Shown in pieces: positions 45,973 through 55,532 of a DNA stretch of 64,000 nt. The translations under genes and the position numbers were made by a program. The notes under the pieces were generated by a model. That model did not search any database and had not been told where the DNA came from. It saw only the letters and a list, made by a program, of their open reading frames with translations. The DNA is from G965225705 sp965225705 (GTDB lineage: Bacteria; Pseudomonadota; Alphaproteobacteria; Caulobacterales; Maricaulaceae). The DNA is taken from contig OZ245325.1 in assembly GCA_965225705.1 (NCBI GenBank), forward strand, positions 806,001 through 870,000, read 5' to 3'. The stretch's first letter is position 1, and the number at the start of each line of letters is the position of its first letter.

Positions 45973-47009
45973 GATTCTTCCTCTTCCTGAAGTTGTGCGA
46001 ACTGAAGAAGGTTTGTGCGAACTTCGGTCAGAAAATGGCTTTGTGACATTTGGACAGCGACATTGAGAGCATAAGAAAAACCTAAGGCATCTGTCCCCCC
46101 ATGACTTTTAACCACAATGCCTTTAAGACCAAGAAAAACACCACCATTGACAACACGGGGGTCTGTCTTGTTTTTCAGAACTTTTAAGGCATCTAAGGCC
46201 AGAAAAGCCCCGAGCTTGGCCCGCCATGAGCTTTGCAGGGCACGACGAAGAAAGGCCCCTGCGAGTCTTGCTGTGCCTTCTGCAGTTTTCAGGGCAATAT
46301 TACCTGTAAAACCATCCGTGACGACAACATCTGTTGTCCCTTTGCTGATATCATCTCCTTCGACAAAGCCCTGATAGTTCAGATTAAGATCTGCCTGTTT
46401 GATGAGCGTATCGGCTTTACGTATTGTTTCATGACCTTTGGCTTCTTCAGAGCCCACATTCAAAAGGCCAACAGAGGGTTTTTCTTTCCCATAAATCGCG
46501 CGATAAAAAGCTTCCCCCATAATGGCAAACTCTACCAGTTGCTGGGGGGATGCTGTTGTATTGGCACCTATATCCAGGACGACAGCATAATTTTTAATCG
46601 TTGGCCAGCTTGCTGTAATGGCAGGGCGGTGAACGCCCCGCTTCATCTGTAAAACCACTTTACCAAGAACCATGAGAGCCCCGGTATTTCCTGCTGAAAC
46701 CGTGGCATGGGCTTTGCCTTCCCTGACAGCCTCAAGGGCATTCCACATGGATGAACCCCGTGCTTTTTTAAGGGTCTCAACAGGTTTGTCGCCCATAGAG
46801 ACTTTATGGGTTGTATGGCATATCTCAACACAGTTTTGTAAAGAGGCATGCTGTTGGACAAGAGGATCTAAAACGGAAGCGTCGCCATGAAGGAGAAATT
46901 TAAGGCCCGTTCTATAGTTTTGGGTACACAAAGCTATGCCTTCAACAATACTTTGCGGGGCATGATCACCGCCCATGGCATCTACGGAAAGGATAATGTC
47001 TGGACTCAT
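45969..47009 (-). CDS. plsX: Phosphate acyltransferase PlsX
   Basis: PlsX makes acyl-phosphate from acyl-ACP for phosphatidic acid synthesis by PlsY and PlsC. The 346-residue product has SVDAMGGDHAPQSIVEG at its N-terminus, SAGNTGALMVLGKVVL, VLDIGANTTASPQQLVEFA and DVVVTDGFTGNIALKTAEG. The gene is normally preceded in alphaproteobacteria by a DUF177 gene and often rpmF; neither is in the 138-bp space upstream here. Confidence 0.96.
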   Translation of the reverse strand: MSPDIILSVDAMGGDHAPQSIVEGIALCTQNYRTGLKFLLHGDASVLDPLVQQHASLQNCVEICHTTHKVSMGDKPVETLKKARGSSMWNALEAVREGKAHATVSAGNTGALMVLGKVVLQMKRGVHRPAITASWPTIKNYAVVLDIGANTTASPQQLVEFAIMGEAFYRAIYGKEKPSVGLLNVGSEEAKGHETIRKADTLIKQADLNLNYQGFVEGDDISKGTTDVVVTDGFTGNIALKTAEGTARLAGAFLRRALQSSWRAKLGAFLALDALKVLKNKTDPRVVNGGVFLGLKGIVVKSHGGTDALGFSYALNVAVQMSQSHFLTEVRTNLLQFAQLQEEEES

Positions 47010-47147
47010 TTGTCTTTACTAAACCTTTGTGTACAGTTTTAAAAGCTCTTAGCCTTGTTAGAGGCGTTTAAGCAAGACCAAAATGTAAAAAGGAAGAAAT
47101 GTACTAAAATACTCATCATGATGAAACCCTGATTTTAAGGGGGTGTT

Positions 47148-47684
47148 TTATATATCTTCAGGAGAAGGAAGGTGAAAATCTCCCGCCTGCGTGAAATTTT
47201 CCTCAGGATAATTTTTAAGGATTTTTGCCATGCTGTGGACATAATTTGCAAGGTATGAGAGCTGTTCGGAGGTTAGAGGAATTTTTGAAAAAAAACCTGT
47301 TTGCAGAAGCTTGTCCAGGGGAGAATCTGTGCTGAGTGCCTGCGAGATCTCATCTGTTCTGTTCTGAATTTTGCCGGCTAATTTTTTTAAAACGCGTCCA
47401 AGACTAAGATCACCCACCCCTAACTCTCTCAAATTTCCATCCATATCCTGGACAAAAATATCTGCAAGAGCCTGGGCGACAGCCTGTGCCTGCGGGCCTT
47501 TTTGTCTCAAAGCATCCATCATCAGGGCAAGGTGAAGAGATAAGAGGCTAAGGCGCCCCTCAACACTGTCTTCAAGCCCACATGTTCTGTAAAACCAGAC
47601 ATGGCGCGCCTGCTGAACAAGGCTGGCATAGAGTGTGATGGCTATGTTATCCTCTCGCCTCGAACCCAGCCAGTGTGAAAGCAT
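47148..47684 (-). CDS. Ubiquinol-cytochrome c chaperone family protein (CBP3-like)
   Basis: The 178-residue protein matches the bacterial homologue of CBP3/UQCC1, which assists assembly of cytochrome b of the bc1 complex. Family features are the N-terminal ITLYASLVQQARHVWFYR and the region GRLSLLSLHLALMMDALRQK followed by FVQDMDGNLRELGVGDLSLG. It implies that the organism has a bc1 respiratory complex. It is divergent from bamE with a 78-bp shared promoter region and reads toward plsX. Confidence 0.85.
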   Translation of the reverse strand: MLSHWLGSRREDNIAITLYASLVQQARHVWFYRTCGLEDSVEGRLSLLSLHLALMMDALRQKGPQAQAVAQALADIFVQDMDGNLRELGVGDLSLGRVLKKLAGKIQNRTDEISQALSTDSPLDKLLQTGFFSKIPLTSEQLSYLANYVHSMAKILKNYPEENFTQAGDFHLPSPEDI

Positions 47685-47762
47685 GATGAAAACTCCTTCA
47701 AAAAATAAAAGTGCATGAAAAAAAACCTTGAAATTCAGATGAGACCACGTTAGGGAAAAAAC

Positions 47763-48269
47763 ATGATAATGTTCTTAAGCTCTTTTCAGGAAACACCCCG
47801 GATAAAACGCTTTTTTCTGGCGTTTGGGCTTGTTGTGCCTCTTTTGTGCTCTGCATGTAGTTCAGTCACCACCACACATGGTTATGTACCTGCACAGACA
47901 AAACCCTCTGATATTCAGGCTGGAACAGATACCAAAGCAACTGTGCTGGCGCAACTGGGTAATCCTTCTACAACAGATGTTTTTGAAAAGGAAATCTGGT
48001 ACTATATTTCTTCAACACGTAAAGAACGCGCTTTTTTCAAACCTAAAATAACAGAGCGTCGTGTCGTATCCGTTATTTTTGATGAAACGGGTGCGGTTTC
48101 TGACGTTGGGGAATATGGCCTTAAAGATGGAATTGTCGTCGCCTATATCAAAAGGAAGACACCAACGCGGGGCCGGGAATTGTCAACGCTTCAGCAAATT
48201 CTTGGAAATATTGGCCGCCTTCCTCAAAGCACCCTTGGGGGGAATAATTCACCAGGTGGTGGCAATTAA
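47763..48269 (+). CDS. bamE: Outer membrane assembly lipoprotein BamE (SmpA/OmlA)
   Basis: BamE is a lipoprotein of the BAM complex that inserts beta-barrel proteins in the outer membrane. The 168-residue protein has a hydrophobic N-terminus, the lipobox LCSAC with Cys32 and the BamE fold pattern DTKATVLAQLGNPSTTDVFEKEIWYYIS followed by RVVSVIFDETG. A basic and Gly/Asn-rich C-terminal tail of about 40 residues is longer than in enterobacteria, a known alphaproteobacterial variation. The divergent bamE/CBP3 arrangement is common in the group. Confidence 0.88.
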   Translation: MIMFLSSFQETPRIKRFFLAFGLVVPLLCSACSSVTTTHGYVPAQTKPSDIQAGTDTKATVLAQLGNPSTTDVFEKEIWYYISSTRKERAFFKPKITERRVVSVIFDETGAVSDVGEYGLKDGIVVAYIKRKTPTRGRELSTLQQILGNIGRLPQSTLGGNNSPGGGN

Positions 48270-48508
48270 AACGGGACAGGGCCCATATCATAAAAAACCA
48301 AAAGGTAAGAGAGGGAGGCTCTCTTCCTGTTTTCTTTAACCTCAATATGATCCAAAGTTTCTGCTTTGCTTTTATAGATTTTTTCCTGTGAGAGCACATA
48401 ATGTTTCTTATCTCTCTCAGGATAGATTAAAGTAAGACCATCCCGCCGATTCTTACAACACTGTTTTGTTACGGTTTTCTCTGTCATGTTTAAGGGAGAG
48501 TGATTTTC

Positions 48509-49459
48509 ATGCCCCTCCGTATTGCTGTACAAATGGACCCTGTTGAGCATGTTGATCCTGATACGGATACAACATTTGCGCTTTTGGAGGCTGCGCAGAT
48601 GCGTGGCATGAGCCTTTGGACATACACCCCTGATATGTTGTCCTGGGAGGGGGGACGTCTTACAGCATGTGCACGCCCCACACAGGTCATGCGGGAGGGA
48701 GGAGAGCATGCCCTTCTGGGGCCTTCTGAGATTCTTGATCTTGAGGCTGATATTAACGTGGTTTTAATGCGTCAGGATCCTCCCTTTGATATGGCGTATA
48801 TAACGGCAGCGCATCTTTTAAGTTGCATTCATCCAAAAACCCTTGTTGTCAATGATCCTTTTTGGGTGCGCGAAAGCCCTGAAAAGATTTTTCCTCTTGA
48901 TTTTTATGATCTTATGCCTCCGACATGTATTACACGTGATATGTCTCATCTTGAGGCTTTTCACAGGCATTATGGTGATATTATCTTAAAGCCCCTCTAT
49001 GGTAATGGAGGCGCAGGTGTTTTCCGTCTTCAAAGCGGGGACAGCAATTTTCAACCTCTTCTGGAAATGTTTTTTGCTCAAAGCCGTGAACCTGTTATGG
49101 CACAGGCTTATCTGCCTGCCATACGTCAGGGGGATAAGCGTATTCTTTTGATTGATGGGGAAGCTGTCGGGGCCATTAACCGTCTTCCTCCTGAAGGAGA
49201 AACGCGCTCTAATCTCCATGTTGGTGGACAGGCCCAGCCTGTGGAGCTTGATGAGGAGGATCGCCGTATCTGTGCACGCCTTGGACCTGTCTTAAAAGAA
49301 AGAGGTCTCATTTTGGTGGGGCTTGATGTTATTGGCGGGAAGCTCACAGAAATTAATGTTACCTCTCCCACAGGGGTGCAGGAGCTTAAGCGCTTTAGTG
49401 GTACAGATGCCGCCAGCCTGATGTGGGATGTTCTTGAAGACAAGGCTGGAAAGGCTTAA
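48509..49459 (+). CDS. gshB: Glutathione synthetase
   Basis: GshB adds glycine to gamma-glutamylcysteine with ATP, completing glutathione. With the start at 48509 the protein has 316 residues and begins MPLRIAVQMDPVEHVD, as in the family. ATP-grasp features are ILKPLYGNGGAGVFRL, KRILLIDGEAVGAINR, NLHVGGQAQP and GLDVIGGKLTEINVTSPTG. A GTG nine bases upstream is an alternative start. It is separated from gshA by 43 kb. A 239-bp AT-rich gap precedes it, in which I see only a weak hairpin near 48309-48325. Confidence 0.95.
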   Translation: MPLRIAVQMDPVEHVDPDTDTTFALLEAAQMRGMSLWTYTPDMLSWEGGRLTACARPTQVMREGGEHALLGPSEILDLEADINVVLMRQDPPFDMAYITAAHLLSCIHPKTLVVNDPFWVRESPEKIFPLDFYDLMPPTCITRDMSHLEAFHRHYGDIILKPLYGNGGAGVFRLQSGDSNFQPLLEMFFAQSREPVMAQAYLPAIRQGDKRILLIDGEAVGAINRLPPEGETRSNLHVGGQAQPVELDEEDRRICARLGPVLKERGLILVGLDVIGGKLTEINVTSPTGVQELKRFSGTDAASLMWDVLEDKAGKA

Positions 49460-49541
49460 AATTCTTTTCTTTTCAACAGGTTCTTTTCTTCAGCCAAAGG
49501 GATGAGGAGAAAAACCCCACGGGGGCCAGAGAAAGCAAAGC

Positions 49542-50156
49542 ATGGTCAAAAACACAACAGGACCAGAAATCACGCATTTGATTGACTGGCTGGCCAAACT
49601 TCCGGGCCTTGGTCCACGCTCCGCGCGGCGTGCTGCGGTTGTTCTTCTTGAGAAACGGGATGGTCTTATGCGCCCTTTGTCAGAGGCTCTGGTCCGGGCG
49701 GCAGATAAAATTGTTCCCTGTGATATTTGCGGTGGGCTTGATGTTCAAAACCCGTGTGTTCTTTGCCTTTCACCAGATCGTGAGGATGGTTTGCTCTGCG
49801 TTGTGGAGCATGTTGGCGATATCTGGGCTTTGGAGCGTGCGGGCATGTATCGTGGGCGTTACCATGTTTTAGGGGGTGTTCTGTCCGCCCTTGATGGTGT
49901 TCGCGTCGATGATCTTAATATTCCAAAACTTCTGGAACGTGCCTCTGATCAAAGTGTGGAGGAAGTTATTCTGGCCATGAATGCCACGGTTGATGGGCAG
50001 GCGACAGCGCATTATCTGACCGATCGTCTGAAAGATGCAGGGGTTATCATAACACGCCTTGCCCATGGTGTCCCCATAGGGGGAGAGCTGGACTATCTTG
50101 ATGATGGCACACTTGCCGCGGCCCTCAACAGCCGCCGGCCTTTATCCTCTGTCTAA
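49542..50156 (+). CDS. recR: Recombination mediator protein RecR
   Basis: RecR works with RecO to load RecA on gapped DNA. The 204-residue protein has the helix-hairpin-helix LAKLPGLGPRSARRAA, the zinc site CDICGG and CVLC, and the Toprim domain with VVEHVGDIWALERAG and the end HGVPIGGELDYLDDGTLAAAL. It usually follows dnaX-ybaB; here it follows gshB, 82 bp upstream. It converges with gyrB. Confidence 0.96.
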   Translation: MVKNTTGPEITHLIDWLAKLPGLGPRSARRAAVVLLEKRDGLMRPLSEALVRAADKIVPCDICGGLDVQNPCVLCLSPDREDGLLCVVEHVGDIWALERAGMYRGRYHVLGGVLSALDGVRVDDLNIPKLLERASDQSVEEVILAMNATVDGQATAHYLTDRLKDAGVIITRLAHGVPIGGELDYLDDGTLAAALNSRRPLSSV

Positions 50157-50212
50157 GTTTTTCTGATGTTGTCATACAGACTTCCCCCATCACAAAGACA
50201 GGAGCCTTACCT

Positions 50213-52633
50213 TTAAATATCCACTTCGGCTTCTAACGCATGGGTGGTGATAAAATCACGGCGGGGCTCCACATCGTCTCCCATAAGCTTTGCAAACAGG
50301 TCATCAGCAGTATCAGCTTCTTTAACAGTAACCTGCAAAAGAGAACGTGCATTATGATCCAGTGTCGTCTCCCACAGCTGATCAGGATTCATTTCACCAA
50401 GGCCCTTATAACGCTGAATAGCCATACCATGCCGTCCTGCTTTGATGACGGCATCTAAAAGGCCGGAGGGCCCATAGACCAGGTCTTCCTGACCTTTACG
50501 TCTTAAGGTGAGAGGGCCATCTCCATACAGTTGAGATAGATCCTGAAACATGTTTGAGAGCTTGCGTGCTTCAGGAGCATAGCGCACGACAGAATCCATA
50601 ACAAAGCGTTCTTCAACATTACGAACCTGGCGTGAGAGGAGAAGACGTCCCTCTTCATCAAATCTCACCTTCCAGCCTTTTTCTCCTTCGTCAGAAGCGT
50701 GATCAAGGCCCAGAGCCGTTTTTTCAGCTTCTCTCTCACCAGCCTCCTCTGCAAAAGCACCAGCAATAGCTATCTGTTCCAGGATATAAGCCGGAGCACG
50801 GGTCTTTAATCGCCCGGTCAACGCTGTGACCTGGCGGGCCTGATGAATTTTATCTTTAAGATCCTGACCAATCAGAGTTTCCCCTGAGGGTGTTAAAACC
50901 ATCGCGTCCTTAATCCCCTCATCAATCAGGAAATCATCAAGAGCAGCCTGATCTTTCAGATATAAAGAAGAGCGTCCCTTGACCACTTTATATAAAGGGG
51001 GCTGGGCGATATAGAGGTAGCCACGTTCAACAAGTTCTGGCATTTGACGGTAAAAAAAGGTGAGCAGAAGGGTGCGAATATGGGCACCGTCCACATCAGC
51101 ATCCGTCATGATAATGATTTTATGATAACGAATTTTTTCAATGTCAAAATCATCACGCCCAATACCTGTCCCTAAAGCTGTGATAAGGGTCCCAATTTCC
51201 TGACTGGACAGCATTTTATCAAAACGGGCCCTTTCAACATTGAGAATTTTGCCGCGGAGAGGAAGAATAGCCTGATTTTCCCGATTGCGCCCCTGTTTGG
51301 CAGATCCACCGGCCGAGTCACCCTCGACCAGAAACAATTCAGCCTTTGAGGGGTCACGTTCCTGACAATCTGCAAGTTTACCGGGCAGGGAGGCCACATC
51401 GAGCGCTGATTTGCGCCGTGTTAAATCACGTGCTTTGCGTGCCGCTTCCCGTGCTGCAGCAGCCTCAACAATTTTACGAACGATAATTTTAGCTTCCTGC
51501 GGATTTTCCTCAAGCCAGAAGGCCAGAGCTTCCCCAAGGGCACCTTCTACAGCGGGGCGCACCTCTGAGGAGACAAGCTTATCCTTGGTCTGTGAAGAAA
51601 ATTTAGGATCTTCCACTTTGACAGATAAAACAGCGGTTAACCCCTCACGGGCGTCGTCACCAGAGAGAGAGACTTTTTCTTTTTTGGCAAGACCAGACGT
51701 GTTGGCATAATTGTTAACAGCACGGGTAAGTGCCGCACGAAAGCCGGCCAGATGGGCCCCCCCATCCCGCTGGGGAATATTGTTGGTAAAGCATAAAACA
51801 TTTTCATGATAGCGATCATTCCACCACAAAGCCGCTTCTATGCCAACACCGTCACGCATGGTTTTAATCTGGAGAGGAGCACTGAGAAGCGGAGTTTTAG
51901 CACGATCAAGATGTTGTACAAAAGCTGATACACCTCCTTCATAATGCATGTCATCCTGTTGTTTCTCCTCACCCCGTTCATCGATAAGAAGAACACCCAC
52001 CCCGGAATTGAGGAAGGCAAGTTCCCGCAGACGGTGTCTGAGTGTTTCATAATCAAAGGTCACATCAGAAAAAATACTGTCAGAGGGCATAAACCGGACT
52101 TTTGTCCCACGCTTAAAGCTTCCGTCTTCAAGACGCGGGGCCTCTCCTGTATGTTCCAGATCTTCCTCCGCTTCACCTCCGCGAAACGTCATGGTGTATT
52201 CATGACCATCGCGCCATATGGTCAGTTTAAGCCAGTCTGAAAGCGCATTGACAACTGATACACCCACACCATGAAGCCCCCCTGAGACTTTGTAGGAATT
52301 GGAGTCAAATTTCCCCCCGGCATGCAGCTGGGTCATGATCACCTGAGCGGCTGAAATGCCTTCTTCTTCATGCATGTCTGTGGGGATGCCGCGTCCATTG
52401 TCACCTACAGAAACAGATCCATCTGCATGTAAAACAACCTCTATACTGTCACAATGACCGGCCAGGGCCTCATCCACAGCATTATCAACCACCTCATAGA
52501 CCATATGATGGAGGCCTGAGCCATCATCGGTATCACCAATATACATGCCAGGGCGTTTGCGAACAGCCTCAAGACCCTTTAAGACCTTGATGGATTGAGC
52601 GCCATAATCATCTTCCAGCTGGGGTGAGGTCAC
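50213..52633 (-). CDS. gyrB: DNA gyrase subunit B
   Basis: GyrB supplies the ATPase and Toprim parts of DNA gyrase, which introduces negative supercoils. The 806-residue protein has the GHKL ATPase motifs VVDNAVDEALAGHCD and GGLHGVGVSVVNALS, the Toprim region ELFLVEGDSAGGSAKQGRNR, the metal-binding DADVDGAHIRTLLLTFFYR and the C-terminal QRYKGLGEMNPDQLWETT. No resistance change can be judged. It is not beside recF or dnaN here. The gene is read divergently from the exported hypothetical protein. Confidence 0.97.
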   Translation of the reverse strand: MTSPQLEDDYGAQSIKVLKGLEAVRKRPGMYIGDTDDGSGLHHMVYEVVDNAVDEALAGHCDSIEVVLHADGSVSVGDNGRGIPTDMHEEEGISAAQVIMTQLHAGGKFDSNSYKVSGGLHGVGVSVVNALSDWLKLTIWRDGHEYTMTFRGGEAEEDLEHTGEAPRLEDGSFKRGTKVRFMPSDSIFSDVTFDYETLRHRLRELAFLNSGVGVLLIDERGEEKQQDDMHYEGGVSAFVQHLDRAKTPLLSAPLQIKTMRDGVGIEAALWWNDRYHENVLCFTNNIPQRDGGAHLAGFRAALTRAVNNYANTSGLAKKEKVSLSGDDAREGLTAVLSVKVEDPKFSSQTKDKLVSSEVRPAVEGALGEALAFWLEENPQEAKIIVRKIVEAAAAREAARKARDLTRRKSALDVASLPGKLADCQERDPSKAELFLVEGDSAGGSAKQGRNRENQAILPLRGKILNVERARFDKMLSSQEIGTLITALGTGIGRDDFDIEKIRYHKIIIMTDADVDGAHIRTLLLTFFYRQMPELVERGYLYIAQPPLYKVVKGRSSLYLKDQAALDDFLIDEGIKDAMVLTPSGETLIGQDLKDKIHQARQVTALTGRLKTRAPAYILEQIAIAGAFAEEAGEREAEKTALGLDHASDEGEKGWKVRFDEEGRLLLSRQVRNVEERFVMDSVVRYAPEARKLSNMFQDLSQLYGDGPLTLRRKGQEDLVYGPSGLLDAVIKAGRHGMAIQRYKGLGEMNPDQLWETTLDHNARSLLQVTVKEADTADDLFAKLMGDDVEPRRDFITTHALEAEVDI

Positions 52634-52992
52634 AGAAAACTCCTTTAAAGGCCTGAGGCATGTGATACAGAATCTCTTAAGAGTTTAGCGTATAAAAGAC
52701 TGAAGTCCAGACTTTTAAACGGGGCAGGGAGCAGGGAAAGTACTAAAAAAGCATGTTTTTTCTAAAATTCTGGTCTTTTCAGGAGATACAGAGTTTTTAC
52801 AGATTTTTTTGAGGGTGTCCTGTCTACAGCTGTCCCCCATGATTTTGAGCGTTTTAAGGTTTTTTCCAGACGCAACAAAAAAGAAGAGCATAACATATAT
52901 TTGCCTTATGCGCTGTTTACTTTTAAAGAAAGGGATGGCCCTAAGATGTTCTCTTCTTCCTTTCCCTATTTCTATTAAGAGAGAAAACCAGT
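52634..52992. other. Intergenic region between divergent gyrB and hypothetical gene
   Basis: This 359-bp AT-rich stretch must carry promoters for both directions. On the minus strand AAAGGAG lies 11 bases before gyrB. No open frame with coding character, hairpin or convincing promoter is apparent. Confidence 0.45.
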
Positions 52993-53751
52993 ATGGAAAT
53001 TCACCCTGTTATGCATCGCTTTTTACAGATTATTTCAGCCTTTCTTGTCTCTATGATTTTTCTACCGCTTCACGCTGAGGAGACGGCAAAGCCCCTTAAG
53101 GTTTCACCATCACAGGAAGAGGCCAGCGCCGAAATATCCCCTGTCGCCATTGGCCCCATGCAGGGGCTGTTCCCTTACTGGCAGCGCTATCAGGATCTTG
53201 CTCCTAAAGACCGTTCCCGTTTTTTGTATACTTTTTATCTTGAACGGGATGATGATAAGCCCGTGGAGACAACACCTCTCTGGTATATGTGGGAGGGAGA
53301 AGCCGTACCCATTTCCATCATGGCGGACGGGCGCGTTGATTTTATGGTTGAAAAACAGGTTTATACATCTAATCCTCTTATGTGGTCACGTCCTTCCTTT
53401 CATGAAGCGACAGGGGAGAAAGTGAATTTGTCCCTGCGTGGTGTTTTGGACATGAGTGTGCCTCTTGCCAGGAGTATGGAGGTCGCGGTGTTGAGAACAG
53501 CCCTGGATCAGGTAACAGCGTCTTTCAAAATCATGCTGGGTCTTAAAGGGCTTATCACACAGGGACCTCAGTGGATTGCTTTTTATTTTGACGGTCCTGC
53601 GCCGAAAGCCGAGGCTGTTTTTCCTGATGGTGGACGTGTTTCTCTTCTGGTTGAAGGACATAAGGTTTATTTCAGACCAAAAGACAAGCGCTGGAAGGGG
53701 GCTGCCCGTCTGGAATTTGGAGAAAAGCCGGCTTTTGCGCGTTTTGAGTAA
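52993..53751 (+). CDS. Exported protein of unknown function (252 aa)
   Basis: The N-terminus is a clear signal peptide: a hydrophobic stretch around residues 9-28 ending PLHA, followed by EETAKP, so the protein is probably periplasmic. The body is aromatic-rich with phrases such as LFPYWQRYQDLAPKDRSRF and TTPLWYMWEGEAVPI and looks like a beta-rich domain. I do not recognise a family and cannot give a function. The ATG follows AAGAGAGAAAACC. The SCP2-domain gene follows after 62 bp and may be cotranscribed. Confidence 0.75.
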   Translation: MEIHPVMHRFLQIISAFLVSMIFLPLHAEETAKPLKVSPSQEEASAEISPVAIGPMQGLFPYWQRYQDLAPKDRSRFLYTFYLERDDDKPVETTPLWYMWEGEAVPISIMADGRVDFMVEKQVYTSNPLMWSRPSFHEATGEKVNLSLRGVLDMSVPLARSMEVAVLRTALDQVTASFKIMLGLKGLITQGPQWIAFYFDGPAPKAEAVFPDGGRVSLLVEGHKVYFRPKDKRWKGAARLEFGEKPAFARFE

Positions 53752-53813
53752 CGGCAGGGGAGGCAGACTTTTTCCTGAAAGATTTTAAAGAGATATGTAG
53801 ATAAGGGGTGATG

Positions 53814-54140
53814 ATGACAGATTTAGACAAGCTGACAGAAAAAATACAGGCTGCTGTGAAGAAGGTCGGAGGTTTTGAGAAGTCCCTGAAGCTTGATCTG
53901 GGAAAGACCGGATCTGTTTTCATCCATGGGCTTGAGGTCAGTAATCAGGATGACACTGCAGATTGTACGCTCCACCTCTCTGCGGACAATCTTGTTAAGC
54001 TGGGCAAAAGGGAGCTGGATCCCGTTATGGCTTTTATGTCTGGAATCATAAAAATTTCAGGGGACATCAATGTCGCCATACATCTTCAGAAAGTCCTGCA
54101 AAATACCCCTGAGGCAAAGTCTCTCAAGGGATCAGATTAA
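53814..54140 (+). CDS. SCP2 sterol-binding domain protein
   Basis: The 108-residue product is a stand-alone SCP2-like domain, a small lipid-binding fold. Its C-terminal phrase MAFMSGIIKISGDINVAIHLQ matches the family signature, and the first half gives alternating strands (SLKLDLGKTGSVFIHG). No signal peptide is present. ATG 53814 sits five bases from AAGGGG; GTG and ATG just upstream are alternatives. Its ligand is unknown. Its TAA overlaps the carA stop codon of the opposite strand within TTAA. Confidence 0.8.
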   Translation: MTDLDKLTEKIQAAVKKVGGFEKSLKLDLGKTGSVFIHGLEVSNQDDTADCTLHLSADNLVKLGKRELDPVMAFMSGIIKISGDINVAIHLQKVLQNTPEAKSLKGSD

Positions 54141-55345
54141 GGCGTTCTGGCTTTTTCCATCAGGCGTGCAAAGCGTTTGAAGATGGTGAAGGCATCCTGG
54201 GGTCCCGGACTGGCTTCAGGGTGATATTGTACAGAAAAAACAGGCGCATCTTTCATGGCGAGACCACAATTGGATCCATCGAAAAGGGAGATATGTGTCT
54301 CTGTAAGGTGTGAAGGCAGGCTATCGCGTTTTACAGCAAAGCCATGATTCATAGAGACAATCGTGACAACACCATGTTCCAGATCTTTGACAGGATGGTT
54401 GGCACCATGATGGCCCTGCTCCATTTTTTCCGTCTCCCCCCCTAAAGTCAGGGCAAGGAGCTGATGCCCGAGACAAATTCCCAAAACAGGGCACTGGGAC
54501 TTAATCAGCTTTTTAAGGGTGGGATTTATTTTTTTGTGAAGAGCTGCAGGGTCACCCGGGCCATTGGATAAAACAATCCCATCAGGCTGTCGGGCCAGAA
54601 TAGCCTCTGCAGATTCATGAGCAGGAACAATGTCCACAGAACAGTCTATATCCTTCAAACAGCGTAAAATATTGGCTTTAACCCCATAATCAATCACAAC
54701 AACACGGAAACGGGAACCCTGTTCAGATTTTTTTTCTAAAGAGGTCTCTTTCGTCTCCTCTTTCTCTGTCGGAGAAGACCATAGCGAATCATGCCATCTA
54801 TAGGGTTTTGACACGCTGGCCTGTGTAGCGAGATCCATATGTTCCATGCCGCCCCAGGCCTCTGCTTTTTTTCTAAGAGCTTCGAGATCAAAATCTCCAT
54901 CAGGCTGATGGGTAAGCACACCCCCCACCATGCCGTTCTCCCTCAGATGGGCTGTTAACGCCCGCGTATCAATCCCTGTTAAGGCAATAATATTATAGTG
55001 TTCCAGCCATGTTTCAAAGTCTTGCTCAGCACGCCAGCTGGAGGGAGGAGAGATGGTGGAGCGAAAAATAGCTCCACAAGCGCTTTGTGCAGAGGATGGT
55101 GTGGATTCTTCATCATGGGGGTTGGTACCAACATTACCAATATGCGGAAAAGAAAAACAGATAGTTTGCCCGGCATAGGAAGGATCTGTTAGGATTTCCT
55201 GATAGCCAGTCATGGATGTATTAAAACATATCTCTGCAGAAATTTCCCCTGTTTTTCCTGCACCATAACCATAAAAAACTGTTCCATCAGCAAGAATTAA
55301 AGCTCCCGTAGGGAGGGGGTCTTGATAAGCGGTACCGGCACGCAT
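54137..55345 (-). CDS. carA: Carbamoyl-phosphate synthase small subunit
   Basis: CarA hydrolyses glutamine to supply ammonia to CarB for carbamoyl phosphate, used in arginine and pyrimidine synthesis. The 402-residue protein has the N-terminal domain (ALILADGTVFYGYGAG, GYQEILTDPSYAGQ) and a class I glutamine amidotransferase domain with the nucleophile in VLGICLGHQLLAL and the histidine/glutamate in YHPEASPGP. A Glu/Lys-rich insertion joins the domains (about residues 188-212). carB is not in the window. Confidence 0.96.
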   Translation of the reverse strand: MRAGTAYQDPLPTGALILADGTVFYGYGAGKTGEISAEICFNTSMTGYQEILTDPSYAGQTICFSFPHIGNVGTNPHDEESTPSSAQSACGAIFRSTISPPSSWRAEQDFETWLEHYNIIALTGIDTRALTAHLRENGMVGGVLTHQPDGDFDLEALRKKAEAWGGMEHMDLATQASVSKPYRWHDSLWSSPTEKEETKETSLEKKSEQGSRFRVVVIDYGVKANILRCLKDIDCSVDIVPAHESAEAILARQPDGIVLSNGPGDPAALHKKINPTLKKLIKSQCPVLGICLGHQLLALTLGGETEKMEQGHHGANHPVKDLEHGVVTIVSMNHGFAVKRDSLPSHLTETHISLFDGSNCGLAMKDAPVFSVQYHPEASPGPQDAFTIFKRFARLMEKARTP

Positions 55346-55532
55346 ATATAAAAGCTCCGACTTTAAGATAAATCTTAACTATAAGCGAAGATACAGGAAA
55401 GAACATCTTTTGTCAGTATGGTTAAGGTCATAAAAAGACAAGGTCAAGTAGAACACGTGAACCCCTCTGTTGAACAGACCTTCTGTGGGATATGCCATGT
55501 GACGAGAGGGGGAAAAGATTTGGAGATTCAAT

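Noticed and set aside
54137..54140. Overlapping stop codons of the SCP2-domain gene and carA in TTAA
   Set aside because: Convergent genes sharing a palindromic stop are compact but not unusual.
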